NCBI GenBank assembly: GCA_038229715.1
Contig: JBBROD010000004.1
Coordinates: forward strand, 1 to 64,000
From: JANMES01 sp038229715
Lineage (GTDB): Bacteria; Planctomycetota; Phycisphaerae; Tepidisphaerales; Tepidisphaeraceae
Length of the DNA stretch: 64,000 nt
Direction of reading: 5' to 3'
The notes under the pieces are model-generated. The model saw only the letters and a list, made by a program, of their open reading frames with translations. It had not been told where the DNA came from and made no database searches. This document shows, piece after piece, positions 17,170 through 25,713 of this stretch. The stretch's first letter is position 1; each line of letters begins with the position of its first letter. The position numbers and the translations under genes were made by a program.

Positions 17170-17976
17170 GTGAAACAAAAGACTAATTCTGCTGTGTTGA
17201 TTTTCGTGCTGGTGGGCTTTGCCGGGATTTCATGGGTCGCCAATCAGATTTTCGATTGGAAGAAATCCCTGTCACAGGCAAAGGTGGCCGTGCCCACCCA
17301 ATTTTATGCCGGGATGGACAAATTCCTCTCCAATGTAAGCTGGATGACGTTGATCCAGTGGCAGGCCGACGATCTTCAAATGAAAGCCACCGGTTCGGGC
17401 GACAAGCTTTATCAGAAGCTCAACGCCTTGACGAACCTCGATCCGATGTTCGCCGATGCTTACCTCGACGGCGCGCTCTCCCTGGCGGCGAGCAATCCGG
17501 ATCAGGCGGTGAGTCTGCTTCAAAAAGCGATCGACTCCGGCGCCGCTGCTAACAACTGGAAGATCCCGTTCTATGCCGGTCAGATCCGTCTGATGAACTC
17601 CAAAGACGCCGAAGCGGCGCTTCCTTACTTCGAGAGGGCGATGAAGACGCCTGACGTTCCGGATTACGTCGAGTCGACGTTCATCCATGCCCGCTGCGTG
17701 AGTGTGAATGAAGAGCCGGTGGCGTCGATGAAGATCTGGTACGAGTATTTTTCGCGTCTGCAGGGCAGCGACGCCGACCGACGCCGCGCCAGTGCAGCGA
17801 CACGGATCAGCGAATATGCTGAATCCGCCACGGCCGCGCTCGATATGCAGATTCAAGCAACCACCGACGCCGATAAGCGAGCCAAACTGTCGGCCGACCG
17901 TTTGGAAGTCGAGACTATCGCCAAGGATGTTGCCAGCGCGATTCCAGCCGCACCGACGTCACTACCGGCGATCTAG
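17170..17976 (+). CDS. membrane-anchored TPR-like protein of the ABC cluster
   Basis: GTG 17170 follows a GGAG site, giving 268 residues. The N-terminus has one membrane helix (SAVLIFVLVGFAGISWVA), so the rest is probably outside the cytoplasm. The remainder is helical with TPR-like pairs (FADAYLDGALSLAASNPDQAV and following). No enzyme motif is visible. The position in the transporter cluster suggests a scaffold or partner of the exporter. I do not recognise a named family. Confidence 0.65.
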   Translation: MKQKTNSAVLIFVLVGFAGISWVANQIFDWKKSLSQAKVAVPTQFYAGMDKFLSNVSWMTLIQWQADDLQMKATGSGDKLYQKLNALTNLDPMFADAYLDGALSLAASNPDQAVSLLQKAIDSGAAANNWKIPFYAGQIRLMNSKDAEAALPYFERAMKTPDVPDYVESTFIHARCVSVNEEPVASMKIWYEYFSRLQGSDADRRRASAATRISEYAESATAALDMQIQATTDADKRAKLSADRLEVETIAKDVASAIPAAPTSLPAI

Positions 17977-18017
17977 AGCAACGCGCATTTTGTCGTAGTG
18001 TGGTCATGACCGTTAGT

Positions 18018-18100
18018 CGTCATCCTGAGGTACTCCGAAGGATCTCGAATGTCGAAAGTCGCTCGCAATCCGAGATCCTTCGGAGTACCTCAGGATGACG
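18018..18100. repeat. paired inverted repeat, 30 bp perfect arms (CATCCTGAGGTACTCC family)
   Basis: Positions 18018-18047 are the exact reverse complement of 18071-18100. The 23-bp spacer is unrelated. A diverged copy of the same family is at 27898-27987. It lies between two genes of the ABC-2 cluster and could fold into a long hairpin in the mRNA. Confidence 0.85.
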
Positions 18101-18170
18101 ATTTGAGAGCCTGCACGCTACATCAAATTGCACACCGCTCTAGTTATTCGTTGCAGAGTGAATTTCGCCT

Positions 18171-20012
18171 ATGCCCGACTCCGATCCACCTTCCGCGTCG
18201 CCGCCGCTGCGCACTCGCCGGGTACGACATAAGTTCCGTCCGATCCTGCTGCTCAGCGGCGTGTTGGCGGTCGGGCTGATACTGGGGAGCGACCGACTGC
18301 TCCGCGCTCGCCAGAATCTGGTAAGCGGTATCGCCGGTAAGAGCGTTCAGCAGTTTATTCCGCTGAGCGATCTGCTGTCGCTCCGGGTCGAGCGAAAAAA
18401 TAATTTCACCCATCTGTATGAGCGAATTGCTGCTTCGCGTTCGGTATCAGACAAGACAGAGTTTGCCGCCGCTTCATACGAATTAGCGACGTTTATCACC
18501 GCCGAGCTCAGCGAAAGCGATCCGCGCCGCCGCGATGCGATGCTGGACGTGGTTGCCATCGCGGGAAATTTGCCGATCAGTTCCAAGGCGTACTGGGCAT
18601 TGCTCGAACCACAATGGAAGAAACAGTTAAGTTCGCAATACCCGACCTACGCAACAGCCCTCACCCAATTCGGGTCGGCAGACGGGCAAAACCCTGCACC
18701 GACGCTGATTGAACTGGCGAGGATGTTGCGGATTAGCGACCAGCCGCAGCTAGAACTGAACGCACTTCAGATGCTGCGAACTTCCACGCCAATGTCGGTG
18801 TCCATCGCGCCGTCGCTCGAGCGTCTTGTAAGCATCCTCCCCGAGGGCGATCCCGATCGTGAAAAGCTGCAGGCGGAACTGCAGGCATTTCGTAAGCGTC
18901 GGGAGCAACTCGCCATAAGCATGGCCTGGTATCAGGATTTCCACGCCAAAATGGCGAAAGCGAAACTGCCCGATCTGGAGGCGATCCGCCAGAACGCCCC
19001 CGCCGGCGAGACCAACGCCTTCATTGCTTCGGCCGACGCGATTCTGGCGACCGCGTATGCCAAAATCGGTCGGTTCGACGACACCGACAAGGTCCGTATC
19101 GCCTTGGCGCGCTATGACCAGGCCGACGCGGACGACTGCGTAGCGCTTGCCTCCCAGTCGTCCAGCGACGGTGAACCGCCTCCCGGCAAAAAGGCTGCTT
19201 CGGGCGCCCAACCGCCGGACATGCTGGCCATTCAAATGCAGGCGTGGCGTGGCCATCTTCTGCTGGGGCAGACCGATCAAGCGGCGAAACTGGGAGACTC
19301 GATCTTCGTCGGCGACCTCAAGGGGTTTCGCAAAGCCGCGGAAGACGAAAACTTGCTGGCAAAGGGCGCGTTCTCCAAGCTGTCGCCGTTGGTGACGCTG
19401 AAAAAGCGTTCCGACAATCTCCCTGCGGAACTGCCTGGCGTGACCGAGGCTTGGTACGGCCAATTCCCGTTCAAGCCGACGGCGAAGACCGCTCCGGCAG
19501 CGATTCATACCTCCGCCGATCTATGGCTTACCGCAGACAAGTGCGTGGTGATCGTCACTGCCGATGAACCGCGTCGCAATCTACCGGCCGACGTGTCAAC
19601 CACACGCGACGCCAACGTCTGGGGGGACGAATCCATCGAGCTGTTTTTCAATCGGGATCGCTGGTTCGACATGTACTACCAGATCGACGCGAACACCTCC
19701 GGCACGATCTTTGACGCCCGCATCGCCAACACCGGCAGCATGACCCGCAGGCAATACAACAAGCCTGACAAGTCATTCAACGTTCTGATCACCGCAAAAA
19801 CCACCAAGACCGACACGGGTTGGCAGATGCGGATCGTGCTGCCGCGCTCTCCGCTGCTGCCTGAGGCGGACGGGGCGATCAAATTCAATATCCGCCGATT
19901 CCGTCGGACGACGGATAAAAAGTACGTCGAACTCAGCCAGTATTCATGGACCGGCGCACCCGGCATGGATCACAAGCCGGAGCAATTCGGGTGGCTGATC
20001 ATCCCGAAGTAA
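18171..20012 (+). CDS. membrane-anchored protein with C-terminal CBM9-like domain
   Basis: The 613-residue protein has an N-terminal cytoplasmic stretch and one membrane helix (FRPILLLSGVLAVGLILGS). A long helical region follows (TPR-like, residues about 60-400). A C-terminal beta-rich domain from about residue 430 resembles carbohydrate-binding module family 9 / DOMON-like folds (TSADLWLTADKCVVIVTADE, DESIELFFNRD, WQMRIVLPRSPLL, IKFNIRRFRR). CBM9-like domains bind glycans or haem in known families. The gene is 15 bp upstream of the second permease. A role in binding an exported or surface polymer is inferred, not shown. Confidence 0.7.
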   Translation: MPDSDPPSASPPLRTRRVRHKFRPILLLSGVLAVGLILGSDRLLRARQNLVSGIAGKSVQQFIPLSDLLSLRVERKNNFTHLYERIAASRSVSDKTEFAAASYELATFITAELSESDPRRRDAMLDVVAIAGNLPISSKAYWALLEPQWKKQLSSQYPTYATALTQFGSADGQNPAPTLIELARMLRISDQPQLELNALQMLRTSTPMSVSIAPSLERLVSILPEGDPDREKLQAELQAFRKRREQLAISMAWYQDFHAKMAKAKLPDLEAIRQNAPAGETNAFIASADAILATAYAKIGRFDDTDKVRIALARYDQADADDCVALASQSSSDGEPPPGKKAASGAQPPDMLAIQMQAWRGHLLLGQTDQAAKLGDSIFVGDLKGFRKAAEDENLLAKGAFSKLSPLVTLKKRSDNLPAELPGVTEAWYGQFPFKPTAKTAPAAIHTSADLWLTADKCVVIVTADEPRRNLPADVSTTRDANVWGDESIELFFNRDRWFDMYYQIDANTSGTIFDARIANTGSMTRRQYNKPDKSFNVLITAKTTKTDTGWQMRIVLPRSPLLPEADGAIKFNIRRFRRTTDKKYVELSQYSWTGAPGMDHKPEQFGWLIIPK

Positions 20013-20027
20013 CTCGAAAGCGTCGCT

Positions 20028-20765
20028 ATGTTTCCTATCGCCTGGATTACGCTCCGCCGGATTACCGAGAAGTCGATTCTCATTCAATTCGGTATCCTTG
20101 CGCTGGTGCTGATCTACGTCGGGCTGGGACTTGAAAGCATCATCATGGTCGACGTGGCGACCGAACAGAGCGGCCTGAATGTCGGGTGGTTGTTTCTGAC
20201 GGTCTTCACGGTGTTTTGGTCGAGCGTTGAAATCCCGCGGGAGATCGACCGCAAGGAAGTACATGTCTACCTCGCCAAGCCGATCACCCGGCTGCGCTAC
20301 CTTCTGGGGAAATTCCTGGGCATGAGCGGCATGGTGGTGACGGGGGAAGCCGTCCTGATGCTGATTTTCGCCGGCTGCTTCTTAATTAAAGGGCAGACGC
20401 CGTCCATCAGCTTTTGGACCGGCGCGGCCCGGGTGGGGATGTTTCTCATCCTTCTCAACGCAATCTGCGTCGCCTGCTCGATGCTGCTCAGCGAGGTTAA
20501 GGCGATGGTCGCCGTGCTGTTCATCCTGGCCGCCGGTGGAATGGCGGTGGCGCTGATCGTATTGGCTTGGGCGGCGTACAATCCTCTGCCAGCCGCCGGG
20601 CTGGCGCTGGTTTATCATCTGATTCCCGACCTGCTGCATTACCGCTGGGAAATAACCGCCGACGCACCGGCCTATCTCGGCTTGCTCGCGGCGTACACGG
20701 CCGGGTGGTCTACGCTCTGCCTGCTGATCGCCTGGTGGTTCTTCGAACACATGGATCTTCCCTGA
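20028..20765 (+). CDS. second ABC-2 type transporter permease
   Basis: The 245-residue protein has about six membrane helices and a soluble loop VEIPREIDRKEVHVYLAKPI near the first helices that matches the coupling region of the first permease (16344). It follows the CBM9-like gene by 15 bp. Two related permeases with one ATPase would give a heterodimeric exporter. The cluster appears to end here, 107 bp before potC. Confidence 0.82.
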   Translation: MFPIAWITLRRITEKSILIQFGILALVLIYVGLGLESIIMVDVATEQSGLNVGWLFLTVFTVFWSSVEIPREIDRKEVHVYLAKPITRLRYLLGKFLGMSGMVVTGEAVLMLIFAGCFLIKGQTPSISFWTGAARVGMFLILLNAICVACSMLLSEVKAMVAVLFILAAGGMAVALIVLAWAAYNPLPAAGLALVYHLIPDLLHYRWEITADAPAYLGLLAAYTAGWSTLCLLIAWWFFEHMDLP

Positions 20766-20872
20766 TTGCCTCTCTGCGGCAGGCGTTACTTCACTCGATT
20801 CTAGTTGCATCGCCGATTGCCGATTCGATACACTGGATCGTCCGATTGTGTAGTCGTCAGAATCGAGCGCAT

Positions 20873-21808
20873 ATGGCGGTTCGTATCCCCCGCGGAATGA
20901 AACTCGTGAACCTTCTTCTGGGTTCGTGGACTTCACTGATCCTGCTGTTCCTCTATCTGCCGATTCTGATACTCATCGTCTACTCGTTTAACACTTCGCG
21001 ATCGAACATCCGCTGGGAAGGATTTACGTTCGAGTGGTATTCCAATATCGGCCTGCAGTGGTATGCGCCAGCCATGAGTTGGTTTGCGAAATCGTGCCTG
21101 TGGTACGTTCACCTGGCGAATGATCCGGGGGATCTGGCGCCGATCCCGCCGTTGATTGCGGCGTTGAACAACAGCCTGCTGATCGCCGCGGTGACTACCG
21201 TGTTCTCGGTCTTCCTCGGGACGATCGGCGCCTGGCTGCTCTACCGCTACCGATTCCCCTTCCCGCGGCTGACGAATACGCTGATTTTCATCCCGATGGT
21301 GATCCCGGAAATCATCATGGGCGTGAGCCTGTTGATTTTTTTCGCCACCGTAAACACGTGGGGCAACGGTATGCTGGCTAAGTTGGGTGTCTCCGACAGC
21401 AATCCAATGTCGCTCGGCCTGACGACGGTGATTATCTCCCACGTCACCTTCTGTTTCCCTTTCGTGCTGATCGCCGTTCAGGCGAGGCTGGCAGGCGTGG
21501 ACCCGGCGTTGGAAGAAGCCGCCATGGACTTGGGCGCTACGCCGATGAAAGCATTTTTTTATGTGATGGTCCCGTACCTTTTGCCGGCTATCATTTCCGG
21601 GGCGCTCATGAGTTTTACGTTGTCGATGGACGAACTGATCGTGACATACTTCACCTCCAGCGCCCGCTCGCAGACGCTGCCTATGGTGATCTTTGGACGG
21701 GTGAAAAAGGGGCTTGATCCGTCGCTGAACGCCATCTCCGCGCTGTTCATTGTCTCAACGGCGTTGCTGGTGGTGGTGGCAGAATCAGTGAAAAAGTGGA
21801 ACAAATGA
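20873..21808 (+). CDS. potC: spermidine/putrescine ABC transporter permease PotC
   Basis: From ATG 20873 the protein has 311 residues. The binding-protein-dependent transport permease signature is visible (EEAAMDLGATPMKAFFYVMVPYLLPAI), with six membrane helices. The segment IPEIIMGVSLLIFF and the C-terminal DELIVTYFTSS are typical of PotC. A second ATG at 20897 is possible. It is the first gene of the pot group. Substrate class (polyamine) follows from similarity across the group; the exact polyamine is unknown. Confidence 0.92.
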   Translation: MAVRIPRGMKLVNLLLGSWTSLILLFLYLPILILIVYSFNTSRSNIRWEGFTFEWYSNIGLQWYAPAMSWFAKSCLWYVHLANDPGDLAPIPPLIAALNNSLLIAAVTTVFSVFLGTIGAWLLYRYRFPFPRLTNTLIFIPMVIPEIIMGVSLLIFFATVNTWGNGMLAKLGVSDSNPMSLGLTTVIISHVTFCFPFVLIAVQARLAGVDPALEEAAMDLGATPMKAFFYVMVPYLLPAIISGALMSFTLSMDELIVTYFTSSARSQTLPMVIFGRVKKGLDPSLNAISALFIVSTALLVVVAESVKKWNK

Positions 21809-21890
21809 GATTTGCAATTGGCGGTGGCCAAATGACGATCTCTGCTGTCTTAAAAACTCGACTGCATATTGCAAATCGCAATCTGCAAAT
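21809..21890. repeat. short inverted repeat between potC and potD (ATTGCAAAT family)
   Basis: GATTTGCAAT at 21809-21818 pairs with ATTGCAAATC at 21868-21877, and a further ATCTGCAAAT follows. This looks like a worn member of the paired-repeat class. The evidence is weaker than for the other sites. Confidence 0.4.
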
Positions 21891-21910
21891 GGTCCTAACC
21901 GGAGGCCTTT

Positions 21911-22945
21911 ATGATTCGCAAACTGTGTTTAGGCGTGCTCTCACTGGTCGCAGGGCTGGCGCTGACCGCGCCCGCTCACGCGGCTGACAAAGAACTCAAC
22001 CTCTTTGCCTGGTCAGAATACGTTCCCCAGAAAGTCATCGACGGATTCACCAAAGAAACCGGCATTAAGGTCAACTACGAGACGTATGCAAGCAACGAGG
22101 AAATGCTGACCAAGCTTCTCTCCGGCGCAGCCCAGTACGATCTGGTGCAGCCGTCGGAATACACGATCGAGGCGATGATCAAGAAAGACCTGCTCGCCCC
22201 CCTCGACAAAGCAAAACTGTCCAACCTCAAGAACCTCGCGCCGGAGTTCACCAAACTCGGCCATGATCCGGAGATGAAGTACTGCGTCACCTGGATGGCC
22301 GGCACGGTTGGCATTGTGGTGAATACTGACAAGGTCAAGGACGACATCAAAGGATACAAGGACGTCTTCCAGCCGAAATTCGCCGGCAAGATCATAGCAC
22401 TGGACGATTCGCGCGAACTGGTCACCTGGGTGATGAACTCCAAAGGCCTGCCGATCAACGATGTGAATGAGAAGGCGCTCGCGGAAGTCAAACCCACGCT
22501 GGCTGAGTGGATGAAGCTGATTAAGGTGTACGATTCAGACAGCCCCAAGACCGCGCTTGAAAACGGCGACGTAACCCTGGGCATTGTCTGGTCAGGTGAG
22601 GCGGCCAAGCTGTATCAGAAAGACAAAAAGTTCAAATACATCCTCCCAGCCGAGGGTGCTCACATGTTCATCGACAGCTTGGCCATCCCCAAAGGCGCGC
22701 CGCATAAGGACAACGCGCATGCGTTCATCAACTACATCCTTCGCCCGGAAGTGAGCAAGTTGATCAGCGAAGAATTTCCCTACACCAACCCCAACGCCGA
22801 GGCCCGCAAGCTGCTCAGTCCCGAGGAACTGGCCAACCCCGCCAGCTACCCGGCGGGCACCCCCAAGCTTGAGCTCTTCCACGATATCGGCAAAGCCTCC
22901 GCCGAGGTGGATAAGCTGGTGACGGATCTGAAGAGCGGACAGTAA
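21911..22945 (+). CDS. potD: spermidine/putrescine-binding periplasmic protein PotD
   Basis: The 344-residue protein has a signal peptide (IRKLCLGVLSLVAGLALTAPAHA) and the PotD fold: LNLFAWSEYVPQKVIDGF, then TGIKVNYETYASNEEML, DLVQPSEYTIEAMI, and the C-terminal FINYILRPEVSKLISEEFPY. It captures polyamines in the periplasm and delivers them to PotB/PotC. A GGAGG ribosome-binding site precedes the ATG. It lies between potC and potB, which is a shuffled order relative to the classical potABCD operon. Confidence 0.94.
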   Translation: MIRKLCLGVLSLVAGLALTAPAHAADKELNLFAWSEYVPQKVIDGFTKETGIKVNYETYASNEEMLTKLLSGAAQYDLVQPSEYTIEAMIKKDLLAPLDKAKLSNLKNLAPEFTKLGHDPEMKYCVTWMAGTVGIVVNTDKVKDDIKGYKDVFQPKFAGKIIALDDSRELVTWVMNSKGLPINDVNEKALAEVKPTLAEWMKLIKVYDSDSPKTALENGDVTLGIVWSGEAAKLYQKDKKFKYILPAEGAHMFIDSLAIPKGAPHKDNAHAFINYILRPEVSKLISEEFPYTNPNAEARKLLSPEELANPASYPAGTPKLELFHDIGKASAEVDKLVTDLKSGQ

Positions 22946-22950
22946 AAAAC

Positions 22951-23032
22951 AGGACTAAGGGCCCAGGACTGAGGACTGAGTAAAGACGTTTGAATCGTTT
23001 TACTCAGTCCTCAGTCCTGGGCCCTCAGTCCT
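22951..23032. repeat. paired inverted repeat between potD and potB (AGGACTGAGGACTGAG family)
   Basis: Arms 22951-22984 and 22999-23032 match over 33 of 34 positions in inverted orientation with a 14-bp spacer. The left arm begins 5 bp after the potD stop and the right arm ends 8 bp before the potB start, so the repeat fills the intergenic space. Confidence 0.85.
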
Positions 23033-23040
23033 TCCCTGCC

Positions 23041-24123
23041 ATGGCACTCGAATATAGAACCGCGAACGAGTTTGTAGCAACCAACCGCCCCGGCAAGCGG
23101 GGGTGGTTGCTGATGGCGCCGCTGCTGACGTGGCTGATCGCGTTTGTCGTCGCGCCGACTGCGATCATGTTCGTCTACAGCTTCTGCGACCGTGACGACA
23201 TCGGGCAGGTCGTATTCACGTTCAATCTCGAAAACTATAAGCGGATTTTTGTCCCCGAATACGGCTGGATCATCCTACAAAGCCTGATGGCGGGCGGTGC
23301 GGTGGCTGGGTTTCTGCTGTTCGGGCTGAAGGCCGACGGCAGCTTAACTGCCGCGATCCGGGAGAAGACGGGATTCGGTTCCGGATCGTTCGTCGGGCTG
23401 CTGGCCGCGACGGCCGGGTACTTGGTGATGCGCGAGCGTGTGTTCGCCCTGACCACCGGCGGGAATTTTCTCAAAATCCTTTTCAAATCCGTCGAACTTG
23501 CTGGCTTGTCGACGATCATCTGCGTGATCATCGGCTACCCCGTCGCTTACTTCATCGGACGCGCCAGCGACAACGCACGCAACAAGCTGCTGATGCTGAT
23601 CATGATCCCGTTCTGGACCAACTTCCTCATCCGCACCTATGCGTGGATCACCATCCTTAAAGCTGAAGGCTTGCTGAACGGCCTGCTGATCTACGCGAAA
23701 GTCATCAGCGAACCCTTGCCGCTGCTCTACACACCGACGGCCGTCATCATCGGCACGGTGTACGCGTATTTGCCTTTCATGATTCTGCCGATCTACGGCA
23801 GCGTCGAGAAGCTGGACAACTCGCTGGTGGAAGCCGCGTTCGACTTGGGCGCCGGGCCAGTGCGGGCATTCAGTAACATCATCGTCCCGCTGACTCGCCC
23901 GGGAATCGTCGCGGGCATTTTGCTCGTCTTCGTACCAGCCGTCGGCATGTTCGCGATCAACGACGTGCTCGGCGGGAAACGCGACCCACTGATCGGCAAC
24001 GTAATCGACCAGCAATTCAAACAGGCACGAAACATGCCGTTCGGATCGGCGCTGGGGATCATCCTGCTGCTGCTGTTTGCGATCGCGTTTTTTCTGACGC
24101 TGCGAAAAGAGGAAAAGAATTAG
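23041..24123 (+). CDS. potB: spermidine/putrescine ABC transporter permease PotB with an extra membrane insert
   Basis: ATG 23041 gives 360 residues, about 75 more than usual PotB. The extra N-terminal residues of a longer frame would be a translation of the repeat. The signature EAAFDLGAGPVRAFSNIIVP and the segment IPFWTNFLIRTYAWITIL are clear. Between the first helix and the conserved core (residues about 80-150) there is an insert with one or two additional hydrophobic stretches (GGAVAGFLLFGL and FVGLLAATAGYLVM) not found in classical PotB. No ribosome-binding site precedes the ATG, because the repeat arm ends there. The stop TAG overlaps the next repeat. Confidence 0.9.
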   Translation: MALEYRTANEFVATNRPGKRGWLLMAPLLTWLIAFVVAPTAIMFVYSFCDRDDIGQVVFTFNLENYKRIFVPEYGWIILQSLMAGGAVAGFLLFGLKADGSLTAAIREKTGFGSGSFVGLLAATAGYLVMRERVFALTTGGNFLKILFKSVELAGLSTIICVIIGYPVAYFIGRASDNARNKLLMLIMIPFWTNFLIRTYAWITILKAEGLLNGLLIYAKVISEPLPLLYTPTAVIIGTVYAYLPFMILPIYGSVEKLDNSLVEAAFDLGAGPVRAFSNIIVPLTRPGIVAGILLVFVPAVGMFAINDVLGGKRDPLIGNVIDQQFKQARNMPFGSALGIILLLLFAIAFFLTLRKEEKN

Positions 24124-24210
24124 CCGCAGATGGACGCAGATGAACGCAGATAAGAAGCAAATTCAATTCTTATCTGCGTTTATCTGCGTCCATCTGCGTC
24201 CATCTGCGGC
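24123..24210. repeat. paired inverted repeat, ATCTGCG family, copy 1
   Basis: The left arm 24123-24156 is built of GCAGATNNACGCAGAT units and the right arm 24167-24210 is its inverse with one extra 10-bp unit. The first base of the arm overlaps the potB stop codon, and the right arm ends 12 bp before the aldehyde dehydrogenase start. Copies 2 and 3 are at 26824 and 44505. Confidence 0.85.
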
Positions 24211-24222
24211 TAAACTTCCTGT

Positions 24223-25638
24223 ATGACCTCGCCCAAAATGCTCATCGGCGGTGAATGGATCGACTCGCCCGATAAGCGGCCGGTGATCGACCCGTACACT
24301 GGCCAGACCATCGCCAACATGCCGCAGGCCGACGCGGCGATGCTCGATCGCGCGACCGGGGTGGCGCACGAAGCGTTCGCGATCACGCGCAGGCAACCGG
24401 CGTTCGAGCGGGCCGCCATCCTTTGCAAAACCGCGCAGTTGATCGAGCAGCGCAAGGCCGAGTTCGTCGAGTCGATCGTCGCCGAGGCCGGTAAGCCGGT
24501 GACGTACGCCGAAGGCGAAGTCGGCCGGGCGATCGTCACCTTCACCGCCGCCGCCGAGGAAGCTCGCAAAACTGCCGGCGAACTGCTCGATCTCGACGGC
24601 TTCGCCACCGGCAAGGGCCACGCGGGGCTGGCTCGGCGATTCCCCGTCGGCGTGATTTACGGCATCACGCCGTTCAACTTTCCGCTGAATCTGGTGGCGC
24701 ACAAAGTCGCCCCATGCATCGCGACGGGTAACGCAATGCTGCTCAAGCCCGCCCCGCGCACACCGCTGACGGCCGTACTGCTCGGCGAGGTTTTGCTGGC
24801 GGCGGGCATGACGCCGGGACAGATCAACGTAGTGCCTTGCAGCAACGAGCTTGCCCCCAAGCCGATCAACGACCCGCGCGTGAAGATGATCAGCTTCACC
24901 GGCAGCCCGAAAGTCGGCTGGGCGATCAAGCAGCAGGCGATGAAGCAAAAGGTGACGCTGGAACTCGGCGGAAACGCCGCGGTGATCGTCTGCGAAGACG
25001 CCGATTTAGCGGCCGCCGTGCCGATGATCGCCGCCGGGGCGTTCAGCTACGCGGGGCAGTCGTGCATCAGCGTGCAGCGGGTGTACGCGCACGCGAGCCT
25101 TTACGACCGCTTCCGCGACATGCTGGTGAGCTACGTCCGCGACAAGATCAAAACCGGCGACCCGCGCGACCGCGCCGTCATCAACGGGCCGCTCATCGAC
25201 CGCGCCGCTCAAGAGCGATTACTCTCCTGGATCAGCGCCGCCCAAACCCCACCGCTTTGCGGCGGGCGCGCCGTCGGTCCGTGCATCGAGCCCACGATCC
25301 TCGAAAAGGTCGACCCGAAGCTCGACATCAGTAGCAGCGAAGCCTTCGGCCCCGTCATGACGATCGAGCCCTACACCGAGTTCGCGATGGCGATCCACTC
25401 TGTCAACGCCAGCCCCTTCGGCCTGCAGGCCGGCGTCTTCACCCAAAACCTCAAGCGGGCGCTCGCCGCATTCGCCGAGCTCGAAGTCGGCGGCGTGATG
25501 ATCAACCAAGTCCCCACCTGGCGCGTGGAAACCATGCCCTACGGCGGCGTAAAAGACAGCGGCTTCGGCCGCGAGGGCGTGCGATATGCAATGGAAGACA
25601 TGACCGAGCCGCGCGGGTTGATTGTGAATCTCGGCTGA
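24223..25638 (+). CDS. NAD(P)-dependent aldehyde dehydrogenase
   Basis: The 471-residue protein has the ALDH signature residues: the general-base Glu near 247 in LELGGNAAV, the nucleophilic Cys near 281 in GQSCISVQRV, the Asn in ITPFNFPLN, and the cofactor segment ISFTGSPKVGWAI. The family oxidises aldehydes to acids. The gene is embedded in the pot group, so a role in oxidation of aldehydes from polyamine breakdown is possible, but a succinate-semialdehyde or lactaldehyde substrate is equally open. No aminotransferase or amine oxidase is adjacent. Confidence 0.9.
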   Translation: MTSPKMLIGGEWIDSPDKRPVIDPYTGQTIANMPQADAAMLDRATGVAHEAFAITRRQPAFERAAILCKTAQLIEQRKAEFVESIVAEAGKPVTYAEGEVGRAIVTFTAAAEEARKTAGELLDLDGFATGKGHAGLARRFPVGVIYGITPFNFPLNLVAHKVAPCIATGNAMLLKPAPRTPLTAVLLGEVLLAAGMTPGQINVVPCSNELAPKPINDPRVKMISFTGSPKVGWAIKQQAMKQKVTLELGGNAAVIVCEDADLAAAVPMIAAGAFSYAGQSCISVQRVYAHASLYDRFRDMLVSYVRDKIKTGDPRDRAVINGPLIDRAAQERLLSWISAAQTPPLCGGRAVGPCIEPTILEKVDPKLDISSSEAFGPVMTIEPYTEFAMAIHSVNASPFGLQAGVFTQNLKRALAAFAELEVGGVMINQVPTWRVETMPYGGVKDSGFGREGVRYAMEDMTEPRGLIVNLG

Positions 25639-25713
25639 ATTTGCGTCGATCTAAATGAATGCCAAATCGGCATTTTAGAAACTCGGCCGTTGTAATCTGA
25701 TAGAATCACCGCA

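Noticed and set aside
18018..18100. CRISPR-like array
   Set aside because: Each site has only two arms in inverted orientation, with no direct repeats, regular spacers or cas genes.
22990..23040. N-terminal extension of PotB
   Set aside because: It is a translation of the AGGACTGAG repeat.
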